The notes under the pieces are model-generated. The model did no database searches. It was given only the letters and a program-made list of their open reading frames with translations, and had not been told where the DNA came from. Made by a program: the position numbers and the translations under genes. Positions 47,389 to 58,200 of a DNA stretch of 64,000 nucleotides are shown one piece after another. The stretch's first letter is position 1, and every line of letters starts with the position of its first letter. Origin of the DNA: Cycas panzhihuaensis (taxonomy: Eukaryota > Cycadophyta); contig CM041465.1 of assembly GCA_023213395.1 (NCBI GenBank), positions 152,217,741-152,281,740 on the forward strand, written 5' to 3'.

Positions 47389-50300
47389 TTTAAATTGAGA
47401 TTGTATAAAATGTGATAAATGCAATAGCAAAATATTTGAATGTAGAAAATTTGAAAGAACTTAAATGAAAGAAATTATTGCCAAATATATATCCCAAGGT
47501 TTTCAAAAGTTTGAACAAATGAACTAGGACCTAGAAAGGCTACTAGGCTCTAAGTTTATGTTTCTCCTGGGGCAACCTTCGGTTGCTATTACATCAATGG
47601 CGCCTGCCACGGATGGCAAAACAAGGACCCTTTATACCAGTACGGAGCGCTAGGCTCTATATACCTCAATCGTGTCGCTAAGAAGGCTTTGACACCCCTA
47701 ATTGTTGGTCTACTGGGATTTATGCCTAACGACGGATCTAGCGGTGAAGGTTCTCGAACCAAAGGCACTCACCCTCTCGTGTCTAGCCTTGGTCTCCAAA
47801 CACCATAAAATGAAAAGGTTCTGCACCTCAGCCTGCCACCGTATACACCTGATAGCTAATGGCTGTCCTCATCCAATATGAGTAGGCCGATTAGCATGTG
47901 CGGGGTGGTAACCGTGGGTCCTAACTGCCCCTTGCAAATTTGGAAAAAAGTATGATTCAATTCGGGATTTATCTTATTTAATGTAAAAACTAATCTATTT
48001 AGCAATGTGGTCTTGCTTAGAAAAAGAAAATTTCTTTGATAACAGAAAAAAATGCTCTAAGCAAGATGAAATGAAAACTTTTACAAAAAAAACTCTTTTT
48101 ACTTTTTTTCAAAAAAATATAATGTCCTTCAAACAAATATAAGATGCCTTTGAAAAGAAATGCAATTTTCCTTTTATAAGTGCAAGAAGGATGATATTTT
48201 CCAATAATGAAGAAGAACTTTGATACACTTTTAAAGTAAAACAATCAAAAAGGAAGTAATGATGCTCAAAACTTTTCACTTATGCAAGATTTAAAAATAA
48301 ACTTTTGAAAATAGATAGTTTTCAAACAGATGCCAATTTCTCAAATGAATAATAAATCGTCAATGTAAAAAACTTCTTTTAAGAACAACTTTTATGTATT
48401 GCCTTATAAACAAGTGCTTGTTCAAAATAATGTAAAGTGCTTGTAGAAAGATCTCAAGCAGAAACTTGAGTAAACAAGGAAATATGAACTAGAAATTTCT
48501 TTACAATTTTGAAAGAAGACAAGCTTGTTAGGATGAATATATATACTCAACTTTAACAGATTGAAAACTATATTGAATGAGGTCAGAATAGCTTAAAATT
48601 TTATCAATATGTAGATTGCTGAGATGTGAATCCAATAAAATAGACGGTTTTGAAAATGGATACTAATAAATCACGTTTTGAATGAGGCAAAGGAAAGGAC
48701 CTCCTTATGGAGCCTAACTTGATGTGAGGGTAGGCAAAAAATTGTATAAAAGTACTAATTAATCTTTAGAAAAGTTGAACAAATGATCAAATATTATTGA
48801 TGAAGTAATTAATATTCTGCCAATTGAAAATTTTGAAAGAATATATTAAACAGGTGTAAGAAAAAAGCAGATTTAGGCCAATAAAATACTTCAACTTTAA
48901 CTAATTTGAAATATAAGCAAAATATATAAAAAATTATATCATAATGAAGAGAAATGAGTCAGCTTCCCAACGAAGTTGACGGAAATAAAATCTGATAAAA
49001 ATTGCAAAAGTTATAGTGAAAAATGTGACAAGTGTCTTTATGGAGAATGTTCAAGAAACAGACAAAAATAACTAATTTTCTTATTTTAGCGATTAAAATA
49101 TTAGTGAAAATGAAGTCAAAAAATTAAAGTAAAGGATGGGTATTAGAGTCTATATGATGTAGATTGCTATAGAGAAAATTTGGGCGCAAAATAATTTACC
49201 AAAAATAAATGACAGCCAGTTCAAAAACTGATTTTATTAAAAATGTAAAAAACGCTGAAATTTCGAAAGTCCAATGTTAAAAAGGTCGAAACAAGGTCAA
49301 ATGGGCACCAAATTGGTCTTATGACCAGTCGAAATCGATCTACGAAAAATTTGTGATCTGTTGGTATAGGTTTCGTCTGAAACCGATGAGCCAAAAAGAA
49401 GTTATGGCCTCAAAAACGCCAATAACCCTATTGAAAAATAAATTTTTTAAAAAATAAAGTTTAAAGTTGAAAAAACACTTATTAAAAAGTGGGCTTGAAG
49501 AAGGACTGAGCTGGGATTGAACCCAAGACCAGTTAGGAGGCAGAAACCTCTGATGCCAGGAGGGTGAACTCGCTCGTCGAGTTAAAAGGCAGAACTTAAA
49601 CCCTTTAAACCGAATTTTGAAGCATAAACGCACAAAAGCTATCACAATAATGAATGAATATAATGCCGCAATAATGATCAATATGATCGAGCGAAAGGGT
49701 GCTCAATAATATGCAAATATTCAAACTCAATAAACCAACCGAGTGCAATAAATGAATAATAAGAAAAGTGCACTCAAACGAATATGAGCGAGCGCAAACA
49801 TATATGTCAATAATAATCGAATAGGCGAATAGCAATGACAGAGATTACTAAAATGCAATGGTAATGAGAAAGACTTAGGGCTTAGCTACGACGCAGTCAA
49901 AATGGAAAGACGCCACTAAGCAGGCGTAATAATGACGCGGAAAAACGCCGGATGTAAATAGATTACAGATTACTAAACGGATCGGCATCGTGTAATACAT
50001 AATGCGAGATTACTAAAGCGAGCATAATAAATGCCGACGAAATGTAATGCAGATTACTATAACCAGATCGGTATCGTAATAAATGAGGCAGTAACGCACG
50101 CACAATGAAAGGGCAGAGTAACGCTAAACGCAATAACGCAGGCACAATGAAAGGCTGTGTATTAAATGAGGAATGGGATGCGAATGGACTGACCGTGTAT
50201 TAAATCACACCTGAGCCACAAATACAGATATAGTGCGAGGCCAAGGAGAGAGGCCAAGGACGCAGATCACACGCGCTGATGGAAACAATCACGAATAACG

Positions 50301-51116
50301 GAACGGATTGCGTATTGTATTCGAAACGGATTAGGCGCCGACCACGATGGCGATTTAATGAATGCTAACACAGAATTAACGGACTGCAGACTGTGTATAC
50401 ACTGTGTATTAAAGTGAGCGGAAATGATCAGTGTGTATTAAAGCACGGAACGGAACTTCACGGAGGATTAAAGCACACAGAACGAAGCGTGCAGATCACG
50501 TGGAACGGAAACGGAGATGCAGCAGAGTCAAATGCGTCACGGAGACGCAGATATGCCTTCTTAGGGTGACGGAGAGCAGAAAGGAGATGCATAAAGAGGA
50601 CGCACGATTTGTAGGACGAGGAATATGCATGCAAAAATGGCTCAGGATAGGTGAGGCGCAGAGGCCAGATGGAGAGTAAGTTTTGAAAGGAGAGGGCTAC
50701 ACAAAGAGATATGCACGGAGGCGAACACGCCAAAGAGGCAACGCAGGAGCACAGAGATGCAAGGAAACAGGGTAGCTAGCTCAAATTTGATGGACAGAAT
50801 AAACGGCTATATATATGTTTGTAAATAGATGTACAAATTGTAAAAAATAATCCAGTACACAAACTATAAATCGGAGATCAAAAGGAGCAAATAAGAGGCA
50901 TATATCAAAAATATTTATAAAATTAAAAAATGAAACGAAGAACCTGGTTTCCGTATGGAGAGCAAACTTCCGAGTGGGAGATCTTCCTCCACAGTGGATG
51001 GAATCCAGATCCGTCTTCTCCAGCAGATTGGTGAGCTCGCCAGAATCTCAACGGCGATCATATAGATATGTTCCGCCAGACGTTTGAGCAACTAAAACCA
51101 GAAAATAGACAACGTG
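47389..51116 (-). other. Copia-3 long 5' leader, about 3.7 kb
   Basis: Sequence between primer-binding site and gag. It has no domain-bearing frame on either strand; frames at 49,340-49,835 and 50,431-50,733 show no motif. It is patchy: a GC-richer block next to gag (47,540-47,940), an AT-rich middle (48,000-49,400), a tRNA-like Pol III box pair (49,514-49,558) and a CpG-rich part with recurrent short words (49,850-50,750). Near the primer-binding site the minus strand has ACCAG/GTTCTTCG (about 50,945), a possible splice donor; CTTTCATTTAAG before gag (about 47,460) could be an acceptor. Typical copia leaders are far shorter, so splicing or captured DNA are both possible. Confidence 0.6.
49505..49590 (-). 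other. tRNA-like segment with A- and B-box matches in Copia-3 leader
   Basis: Minus strand has TGGCATCAGAGG (A-box-like, 49,547-49,558) and 23 bases later GGTTCAATCC (B box, 49,514-49,523) inside a stem TTGGG/CCCAG. No acceptor stem closes it, so it is not a tRNA gene. It could be a SINE head or a tRNA relic. Confidence 0.4.
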
Positions 51117-51128
51117 GCTCTGATACCA
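51117..51128 (-). promoter_or_regulatory. Copia-3 primer-binding site
   Basis: Minus strand TGGTATCAGAGC, perfect Met-tRNA site, two bases from the LTR. Confidence 0.95.
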
Positions 51129-51130
51129 AA

Positions 51131-51466
51131 TGATGGAGCCGGAGGAGCAGAGCAGGACATCATGACGTTCTCATCTTAAGTACAACGGCAATTTCCAATA
51201 GAGTGGCGGTGTTAATAAACACCAGGGAGGTATTCCCAACCCTTATATAGAGAATTCAGGGAGGCATCGGGCGCCATCACCCTAGCTGCACAACAATTAA
51301 GGTTAGTTTGAAAAAATATAAAAAATAAATAGCGGTGATACGTACCTCACATGACTGGTCGGTCCGGGCGGCTATTGAACGGCTCAAGGTGCCCTAGGGG
51401 CCCTCAAAGGTGGCTTTGAGGGGCCCTAAGCGCTCTAGTGCACAAACATTGGGATTATTCCCAACA
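51131..51466 (-). repeat. Copia-3 5' LTR (right)
   Basis: Same ends as the left LTR (TGTTGGG...CCATCA on the minus strand), 336 bp, one copy of the hairpin unit (51,398-51,426). Confidence 0.95.
51241..51250 (-). promoter_or_regulatory. TATA box in Copia-3 5' LTR
   Basis: Minus strand CTATATAAGG, well placed in the LTR to start transcription toward the primer-binding site. Confidence 0.6.
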
Positions 51467-51471
51467 ATATT

Positions 51472-52600
51472 GACTTTCATGATATAAACAACACTTGTCC
51501 TAAAGATAATTTTCTGCTCCTTTTTATTAATTAGATCTAAGATAAAATCATCAACTTTGAAGTGATGTTTTTTATGGATCATTTTTTAGGCTTTAATCAA
51601 ATCCTTATCTCACTTGAAGACCACTATAAGACTACCTTCATCACCCCTTGGGATATATTTCTTTATAAGGTTACACCCTTTGGTCTCAAAAATGCTGGTG
51701 CAACTTACTAGCAAGCCATAATCTTTATCTTTCATGACTTATTGGGACATACTATAGCAGTATACCTTGATGACATGCCAGATCTATCACGTCATCAAGG
51801 GGACCACATTCATGACCTAAATACGATCTTTGAAAGATGTCAAAAATACTAACTTTATTTAAACCATAACAAATGTATTTTTATAGTTGCCTCTGGAAAG
51901 ATGCTCAGTAACATTATCTCTAAAGATGGTATTTATTGTAGATTCAAATAATGTTTTAGCCATCATTAATATGCCACCATCACATACTTAAAAATAAGTA
52001 AAATCCTTCTTGAATAGACTTGGTTTTTTATGACAAATCATCATTGGCTTTGCCCTAAATGCTAAACCCTTAACCAACCTCCTTAAGAAAAGTGTCTTAT
52101 TAAATGGACCACAACCACTCAAGAATCTTTTGGTAAGCTTAAAAAAACCCTTATATTGGCTCTCATCCTTGCCTCACCTAATTTTGATAAGTCATTTATC
52201 CTATATACTACCTTAATGGACGAATCTTTGGGTGCTATGTTACCCCAAGAAGATGAATTTTTTAAAGAATAGGTTATCTACTTCATTAGTAGTACTTTGG
52301 TAACTATCAGGATTAACTATTCCTCATCTAAAAAAGAGTGTTTGGCCTTGATTTATGCTACCAAAAGGTTATGATATTACTTGCTAAGCAATACTACTCT
52401 TGTGATCCTCCAATCAGATCTGATTCATCTACTACTCACCAAGATGGACTTAATAGGATGAGCTGGTAGGTGGGCCCTTCTACTATAAGAATTTGACTTA
52501 AGAGTAGTTAATTAAAAGTCAAAAAAGGAATAGTTATTATCAAATAGCTAGCTACAACACCACTTCCCAATTATAATTCCACCATTATCAATGACTTGCT
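51472..52600 (+). pseudogene. Tat-B gypsy reverse transcriptase (rest) and RNase H
   Basis: Resumes as DFHDINNTCPKDNF, then FNQILISLEDHYKTTFITP, YKVTPFGLKNAGATY*QA and active site YLDD (51,763-51,774), HNKCIFIVASGKM. Decayed connection domain, then RNase H: LASPNFDKSFILYTTLMDES, LGAMLPQEDEF, YFISSTLVTIRINYSS, KKECLALIYATKRL*YYLLS. It corresponds residue for residue to Tat-A at 5.9-6.9 kb, so both belong to one lineage. No archaeal-type RNase H lies before the integrase here either. Confidence 0.85.
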
Positions 52601-53925
52601 CCTAGATGAACATATCCTACAAATTAACATTATCCCCATTGATCATAACTAGTATGATGACATTCGTGTTTATCTCTTAGATTAAACTTAGCCCCTTAAT
52701 GTCAATTCCAAGAAGAGAAAAAGAATAAGGGCCTTTACTCACTAATACCTTCTTTTAGATGACACATTATATAAATAATCTTTTGATGGAATCTTGTTAA
52801 GGTGTCTTCCACCTTTAGGGGCCCTGCTTTGGCCAAATACCATAATGACATTTGTGGTGGTCATTTCAGTGGTAAGCCAACATTCTTATGAACCCTTTAA
52901 ATGGGTTATTATTGGCCATTTCTATTTAGAGATGCACATTCATATATGCAAAAGTGTAAAAAATGCTAACATATTCCTCTTTGATCCATCAACTAGCCAG
53001 TTCACTCAGATTGATCCTTGCCCCTTGGCCATTCTCTCAATGGGGTCTTAACCTTATTGGGTAAATTTACCCCCCATCTTCTACCAAACATAAGTACATC
53101 CTAACCACAATTGAATATTTTATAAAATGGAGTGAGGCAATCCCTTTGACAAATGCCACTAGAAAAGTAGTTACCACTTTCATCTTCCAATATATAATCT
53201 ACTAGTTTGGAGTCCTTAACATTATCATCATGGATAATAAAACCCTATTTTGCAATTCTCAAGTTAACAAACTTTATAATCAATTTTATATTACCCATAG
53301 GACATCATCCCCTTACTGCCTATAGACTAATGGCCAAATTGAAGCCTTCAACAAAACCTTGATAAAGGTCTCAGCTAAAAGGATTGTTGACTACCAACAA
53401 GATTGGCATACTAAACTTTTCCTTACTTTGTGGACTTATTGTACTTCAATTAGGATAGCTATACGGATGACTCCTTTTTCATTAGTCTATGCAACTAAAG
53501 TCATACTACCATTAGAGATTAAGATCCCCTCACTTAAGGTATCATTTAAACACTTCATTGACAAAGAATGGTTGAGGCAAGTAAGACTTTTAGAACTTAA
53601 GAAGATGGATGAAATCCATCTCGATCCCTATGAAAAGAACTTGGCCTTAAAACATCAAGGCCAGGTAGCTCATGGTCAACATATGAGACCAAGGAAATTT
53701 CATGTAGGAGACAAAGTACTTAAGCTTGAATATTTATATGAAAAATAATAAAAAATTAACTCCAAGTAGGTAGGCCTTATTTAGTTATTAAATATCTAAA
53801 TAATGGAGCCAATTGTCTCTCTACCCTTGATGGGCTCAAGTTCTAAATACCCATTAATTCTTAATTTTTAAGAAAGTATTATGCTTAGACTATCTCCATA
53901 ATAAAAATAAACTATGACTCTAAAA
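52601..53925 (+). pseudogene. Tat-B gypsy integrase relic
   Basis: Zinc-binding HHCC domain, frame-shifted: YHNDICGGHFSGKPTFL, MGYYWPFLFRDAHSY, CKKC (52,830-52,975). In the core, IEYFIKWSEAIPLTNATRK, MDNKTLF (second Asp kept) and NGQIEAFNKTLIKVSAKRI (catalytic Glu kept); the first Asp is not where expected. An uninterrupted run at 53,359-53,748 covers WTYCTSIRIAIRMTPFSLVY, LPLEIKIPSLKVSFKHF and QHMRPRKFHVGDKVLKLEYL. The C-terminal end NGANCLSTLDGLKF and FLRKYYA at about 53,890 matches Tat-A. Confidence 0.85.
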
Positions 53926-55031
53926 TTCTTCGTATTAACAAACCTAAACTATATTAGGTTAAACATCTTACTTTCCCCAAGACTCATGCTTGGGGGTCAC
54001 CACTCCAAAAATGAGTAGAAACTAAATGTATATACTTTGTTATCCAAAAAATACAAAAGAAAATTAAAACAATGAAATAACAAAAAATATATACTTGCAT
54101 CATTCCCCTTTTCTTCACTTTATTCGAAGCCTTTTCAAGTTTCATCCTCCCTTAACTTAGGTTAATATGATAATCCTTGATTATTCATGTAACTAGTCAA
54201 CTTCTTCATTTAGTGTTCTATGGTGCCCAAGTAGCTTCTACCTTAGATAAGTCATAAATATTCGTGGTACTATCTCTTATTCTTGACTTGTTTAAACTAC
54301 CTAATAACTTTCCCTATACTCTAAATGATTAAAATGTTCTTCATCCCTTAGTCAATTGGTGAGCCACCTATTAGCCTCCTCATCTACCCTTTATAGTCTA
54401 TAATTTATCTTCTAAGCAATTAGAAATTTGCTTGTGTAAGTGATTATGTATTATCTTTCTTTCTCACATGGTTCATTGGGTACTTAGTACTAAATTCAAC
54501 CTTGCTGGTAGTACCCCTTCTACTCCTTGATAGTTAGTTGTTCAAGACCTTCCCTTCTACCCTTAAGGGACACTTTGATTGAACATCTTATAAATACCCA
54601 TAAGTTTTCTCTCAAGGGCATGACTTTAAGCTTTTTATCACTTATATCCCTTTAAATCCTAATCCCCTATGGTTTTGCTAATCATGAATACACTCTTAGT
54701 CATTCTCATGCACTACACCTTGACAAAAATTGTGTGACGATTGTAGTCACCTATCCTCTAATAGCCATGAGGGTGGATGAGATGATCCATCTAGAATATG
54801 GCTTTAACAATGTTAAGTTTACCTTAACCCTTATCTAAACCATCATATGGAGTGATACCTTTTCAAAAGAAAAAAAAAAAAGGAAAAGAGAGAGAGAAAA
54901 TTTGTGTATATAATGGTTAGCACCTTTTTGGCATTTGGGACATGTTGTGTGTCAACTTTGTTTCCACCTGCAACATGTAGTTCAGATCCAATTGTGTGTA
55001 TCATATAGGAGCCATTGATCCAATTATTTAG
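53926..55031. other. Post-integrase region of Tat-B, possible antisense ORF relic
   Basis: 53,926-54,090 matches 62,090-62,290 (shared TAAACTA..TGTA, ACTT..TTATC, AAAATAACA words), so it is a conserved non-coding part of the lineage. 54,100-54,860 is C/T-rich on the plus strand; the minus strand reads with stops as a Lys/Glu-rich frame (DKKLKVMPLRENLWVFIRC, VDEEANRWLTN). By analogy with the antisense ORF at 1.7-3.6 kb it may be a related reading frame, but I could not read a plant mobile domain in it. Confidence 0.35.
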
Positions 55032-55896
55032 TGATCCAAAAATAGAGCTTAATTGGTGAAGAAGTCAATTATCAACCTTTTCTCCTTGAGATCCTGGGAG
55101 TTAGTGTAGAAATCCCAATAACATCAAAACAAAAATGAGCTCACAAAAGGAAATTCTACACCAAATCATTTAATTTTGACATTGCTCTAAAAGTATGAGG
55201 AGTAGTACTTTTATTAAACTATGAAAATCTCCATTTAATGGTGGAGAAATCAACTAGCAAAAGAATGGTTAAATTACAAGGAATAAATGATACAATTATA
55301 CCATAAGGGGGACTCCAACCCTCCAAAATGCTTCTCCAAGGATGCTTCCAAGTCAAGTGCCTTTCACCTCTAAGAACCACCTCTCCAACCTGTAATAGGG
55401 CTCAATTTATAGAAAGAAACCTAAATTGCATGTTTAACAAGTGGCAATCATGCAAGTATAACCACTAACCACCAGAACGCATGTTGTCTAAGTGGCCTTC
55501 ATGCAATTCTTAAACATTGCATCTTGTAACTAACCTTAACGGACTCTAATTTAGCTCAAATTTTGGTACACATATAGAAACACATATCCCCTCCGTTTCC
55601 TCAAAATTGTAGCTTATTTGGATGTCATTTGACTGCATTTGTATTCATTTAATGATAATATGTATTTGTTATTTTTCTGCTAGCTATGGGATTAATTTTA
55701 TGCAAAATAATGCTTGAACTCTAATCAAATGATATTTTCTAAACCCCACCTTTTGTAGACATGTAGTGGGATGTGTCTTCTTCCTTTACATAAAATTTCA
55801 TATAATTTTGATACCATTTGGCCATAACTCTTTCAGTTATGCCAATGCCTAGCATTTTCTACATCCTGTAAACATATGGTAGATCCTCCTGGATCA
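55032..55896 (-). repeat. Gypsy-C 3' LTR (left)
   Basis: Minus strand TGATCCAGGAGGATC...GGATCA. TATA-like CTATAAATTGAG at 55,401-55,412. Confidence 0.95.
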
Positions 55897-55912
55897 TGGC
55901 TTCCCTTCCTTG
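55897..55912 (-). promoter_or_regulatory. Gypsy-C polypurine tract
   Basis: Minus strand AGGAAGGGAAGCCA directly before the LTR start TGATCCAGG. Confidence 0.75.
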
Positions 55913-57300
55913 GAAAATAGCCAACTCCTATTTGGCTTAGAATTGGAGATGAGGGAAGTGTTGTTCTCCTTATTGCTTACTAAACCACTTGGCCTTACTA
56001 GGCAATTATCCTGCTACTCCAATCCTGAAAGATTCATGTGTCTTATGTCCTATTTTGGTAGATTTTCTCGCCAAGATACAATCTTCCTTGAGAGGCTCCT
56101 CACTTTCCAAATACAAGTTATCAACTAAAGGTAAAGTGAACTGGTCCTGTTCCTCATCTAACATGGAGGGCTCAAAGAGTTTTAAGTATTCAACATTTAC
56201 TACTGAATATATTTGCATATAAGGTGGAAGATCAAGTTGGAAAGCATTGCCACCTACTTTTCTCAAAATTTTGAATGGTCCATACCTTATAGGTTTGAGT
56301 TTCTTGCCTTCTCCTTTTAACCTCTCCTTGCTCAAGTATAACCATACTAAATCTCCTTCTTGAAACCTACACTCTTTCCTATGCTTGTCATGTCTTTCCT
56401 TATACTTTTGTTGAGTCCTTAGAAGTTGATCATGTACTTCTTTGTGGACTCTCTGGATCTTCTCCAAGTATCTTAAAGCCTTATCATGCTCCTCCTTCTC
56501 TTTGACAGATCCTCCTTTGGATTGCATGGAAAACTCTAAGTCAAGTAGACTTTAAGGCAAGTATCCCAAACAAACTTCAAAAGGTGCTTTAGAGTGTGAT
56601 GCATGCATTGCTCTATTAAATGCAAATTGTAGAAAAGCCAATGATTCATCCCAAGTCTTTGGATGCTTAGAATTGTATCCTCTCAATAAATGTACCAAAG
56701 TTCTATTCACTACTTCAGTTTGTCCATCTGTTTGAGGATGGAAACTTGTACTCCTCTTCAATGTGGTATCCATCATCTTCCATAGTGACTTCCAAAATGA
56801 TGAAAGGAATCGAGTGTCCTGATCTGAAATGATGGAATAAGATAAGCCAAAATTCTTCCATATATGCTTAAAGAATAACTCAACTGCTCCTATTCCTATG
56901 ATTGTCTTCTTACAAGGTATTAGACATATTATTTTATTAAATCTATCTACAACAACAAAGAGATAATCATGTCCCTTCCTAGTCATGGGAAGTCCCCCTA
57001 AGAACTCAATGGAGATACTTTCCCAAGGTCTAGTGGGAATAGGAAGTGGTGTATACAATCCTAATTTTCTAGAAGAAGGCTTAGAAGTATTACACGTTAC
57101 ACATCCTTTTACATATTTTTTTACATCATTTTACATTTTTGTCCATATAATATATCTTCTCAAGTTTGCTAAAGTCTTCTCTATACCAAAGTGACTAGCT
57201 ACTTTAGAAGTATGGGCTTCTCTAAGCCACTTGATCTTGTCTCCTTTTGATGGAACACAGAGTTGCTCCCCTTTGAAAAGTAGACCATCCTTCTAAGCAA
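55913..57300 (-). pseudogene. Gypsy-C integrase, nearly intact
   Basis: Minus strand. HHCC domain IKWLREAHTSKVASHFG...CVTC (57,230-57,095). Core 57,058-56,552: YTPLPIPTRPWESISIEFLG, YLFVVVDRFNKI, SDQDTRFLSSFWKSL, HPQTDGQTEVVNRTL, so all three acids are present. C-terminal part 56,527-56,006: GDLVWLYLSKERL, KPIRYGPFKILRKVGGNAFQ (GPF module), VVNVEYLKLFEPSM. The tail SFRIGVAG, then PSKAKWFS and FPHL near 55,930-56,020, sits where chromoviruses carry a chromodomain and looks like a strongly altered one. One frame break separates core and C-terminal part. Confidence 0.88.
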
Positions 57301-58195
57301 GCTAGGAAGGTCTTCCTTTCACTAGGTTCTCTAATTCTTCCTTCAAAGATTCATCTTCATGGTACAAGTCTTTGTACTCTTCATGATGCATTGGCTCCAC
57401 CTGCAAACTCATAAGAGAACTACAAATAAAAGTAGAAGAAGAAGTAGAACAAGGTGGTCTAGATAACATATCAACAATTTTGTTAGTAGATCCCCTTTTG
57501 TACTTAATTACGATATTGAATTGTTGTAAATAACTCATCCACTTCATGTGTCTTGCTTGTTGTAATTTACTTTGGGTTTATAAAAATTGAAGAGGCTTAT
57601 GATCGGTATGAACTACAACCTCTTTTCCAAGTAAGTAGGACTTCCAATGCTTGCATGCTTAATGAAGTGCGAATATTTCTTGATCATATGTCGGGTAGTT
57701 TTTTACTTGAGGGGTGAAGACTTATGAATGGTAAGCAATAGGCTTCCCATCTTGAATAAGGACATCTCCCATCATATTTCCACTTGCATTAGCTTCTACT
57801 TCAAAAGGCCTTTAGAAATTTGGCATTGCCAAAACCGGTGCTTCACAAATTTTCTTCTTTAAAAGAAGAAAAGCTTCTTCCTCCTTGGAACCCCAAGTAA
57901 ACTTTTTACTAGATTTTGTCAATCCATGTAGAGGTCTTTGCAACTTTGTGAGAAATGAAGAATAAACTTTCTCAAGTATTGACAAGCTCCTAAAAAACTT
58001 CTCACCTCTGTGATGTTTATTGGCCTAGACCATTTGAGGATGGCTTGAGTCTTGAGTGGATCGATGCTCAACTTTTCTCCTCCAACAACAAAGCCTAAGA
58101 AGATCAAGTTCTCCTTGCTAAATTCACACTTCTTCACATTAAGCTTCAAATGATACTTAGCCATAGTCTTTAAAACTTCTTCTATGTGCTGCAAA
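57301..58195 (-). pseudogene. Gypsy-C RNase H and RT connection
   Basis: Minus strand. 58,194-57,919 gives the end of RT: HIEEVLKTMAKYHLKLNVKK, CEFSKENLIFLGFVVGGEKL, ITEVRSFLGACQYLRKFI. RNase H then reads through a few stops (EASASGNMMGDVLIQDGK-type region near 57,760, Y.REIFALH near 57,665) to MKWMSYLQQFNIVIKYKRGS, NKIVDMLSRPP (57,547-57,480). It degrades the RNA strand after cDNA synthesis. Confidence 0.82.
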
Positions 58196-58200
58196 TGTTC

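Larger units (their letters stand above)
42820..51466 (-). mobile_element. Copia-3, full-length Ty1/copia element, relatively young
   Basis: Minus-strand element. 5' LTR 51,131-51,466, primer-binding site 51,117-51,128, leader 47,389-51,116, gag 46,380-47,388, pol to 43,190, polypurine tract 43,179-43,188, 3' LTR 42,820-43,178. The target duplication is perfect: ATATT at 42,815-42,819 and 51,467-51,471. The LTRs differ by 11 substitutions in about 336 aligned bases plus a 23-base duplication in the 3' LTR. CpG is retained through LTRs and leader. It split the RT of a Tat-like gypsy. Gag and pol have several stops and frameshifts, so this copy is not autonomous. Confidence 0.95.

Noticed and set aside
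47572-47586. GCAACC-TTC-GGTTGC hairpin as a UUCG tetraloop
   Set aside because: The stem leaves a three-base loop; a C(UUCG)G closing pair would be followed by a mismatch, so it is not that structure.
50431-50733. Overlapping 82- and 91-codon frames in the Copia-3 leader
   Set aside because: Both strands are open because of purine-rich CpG repeats; no domain. Kept as leader.
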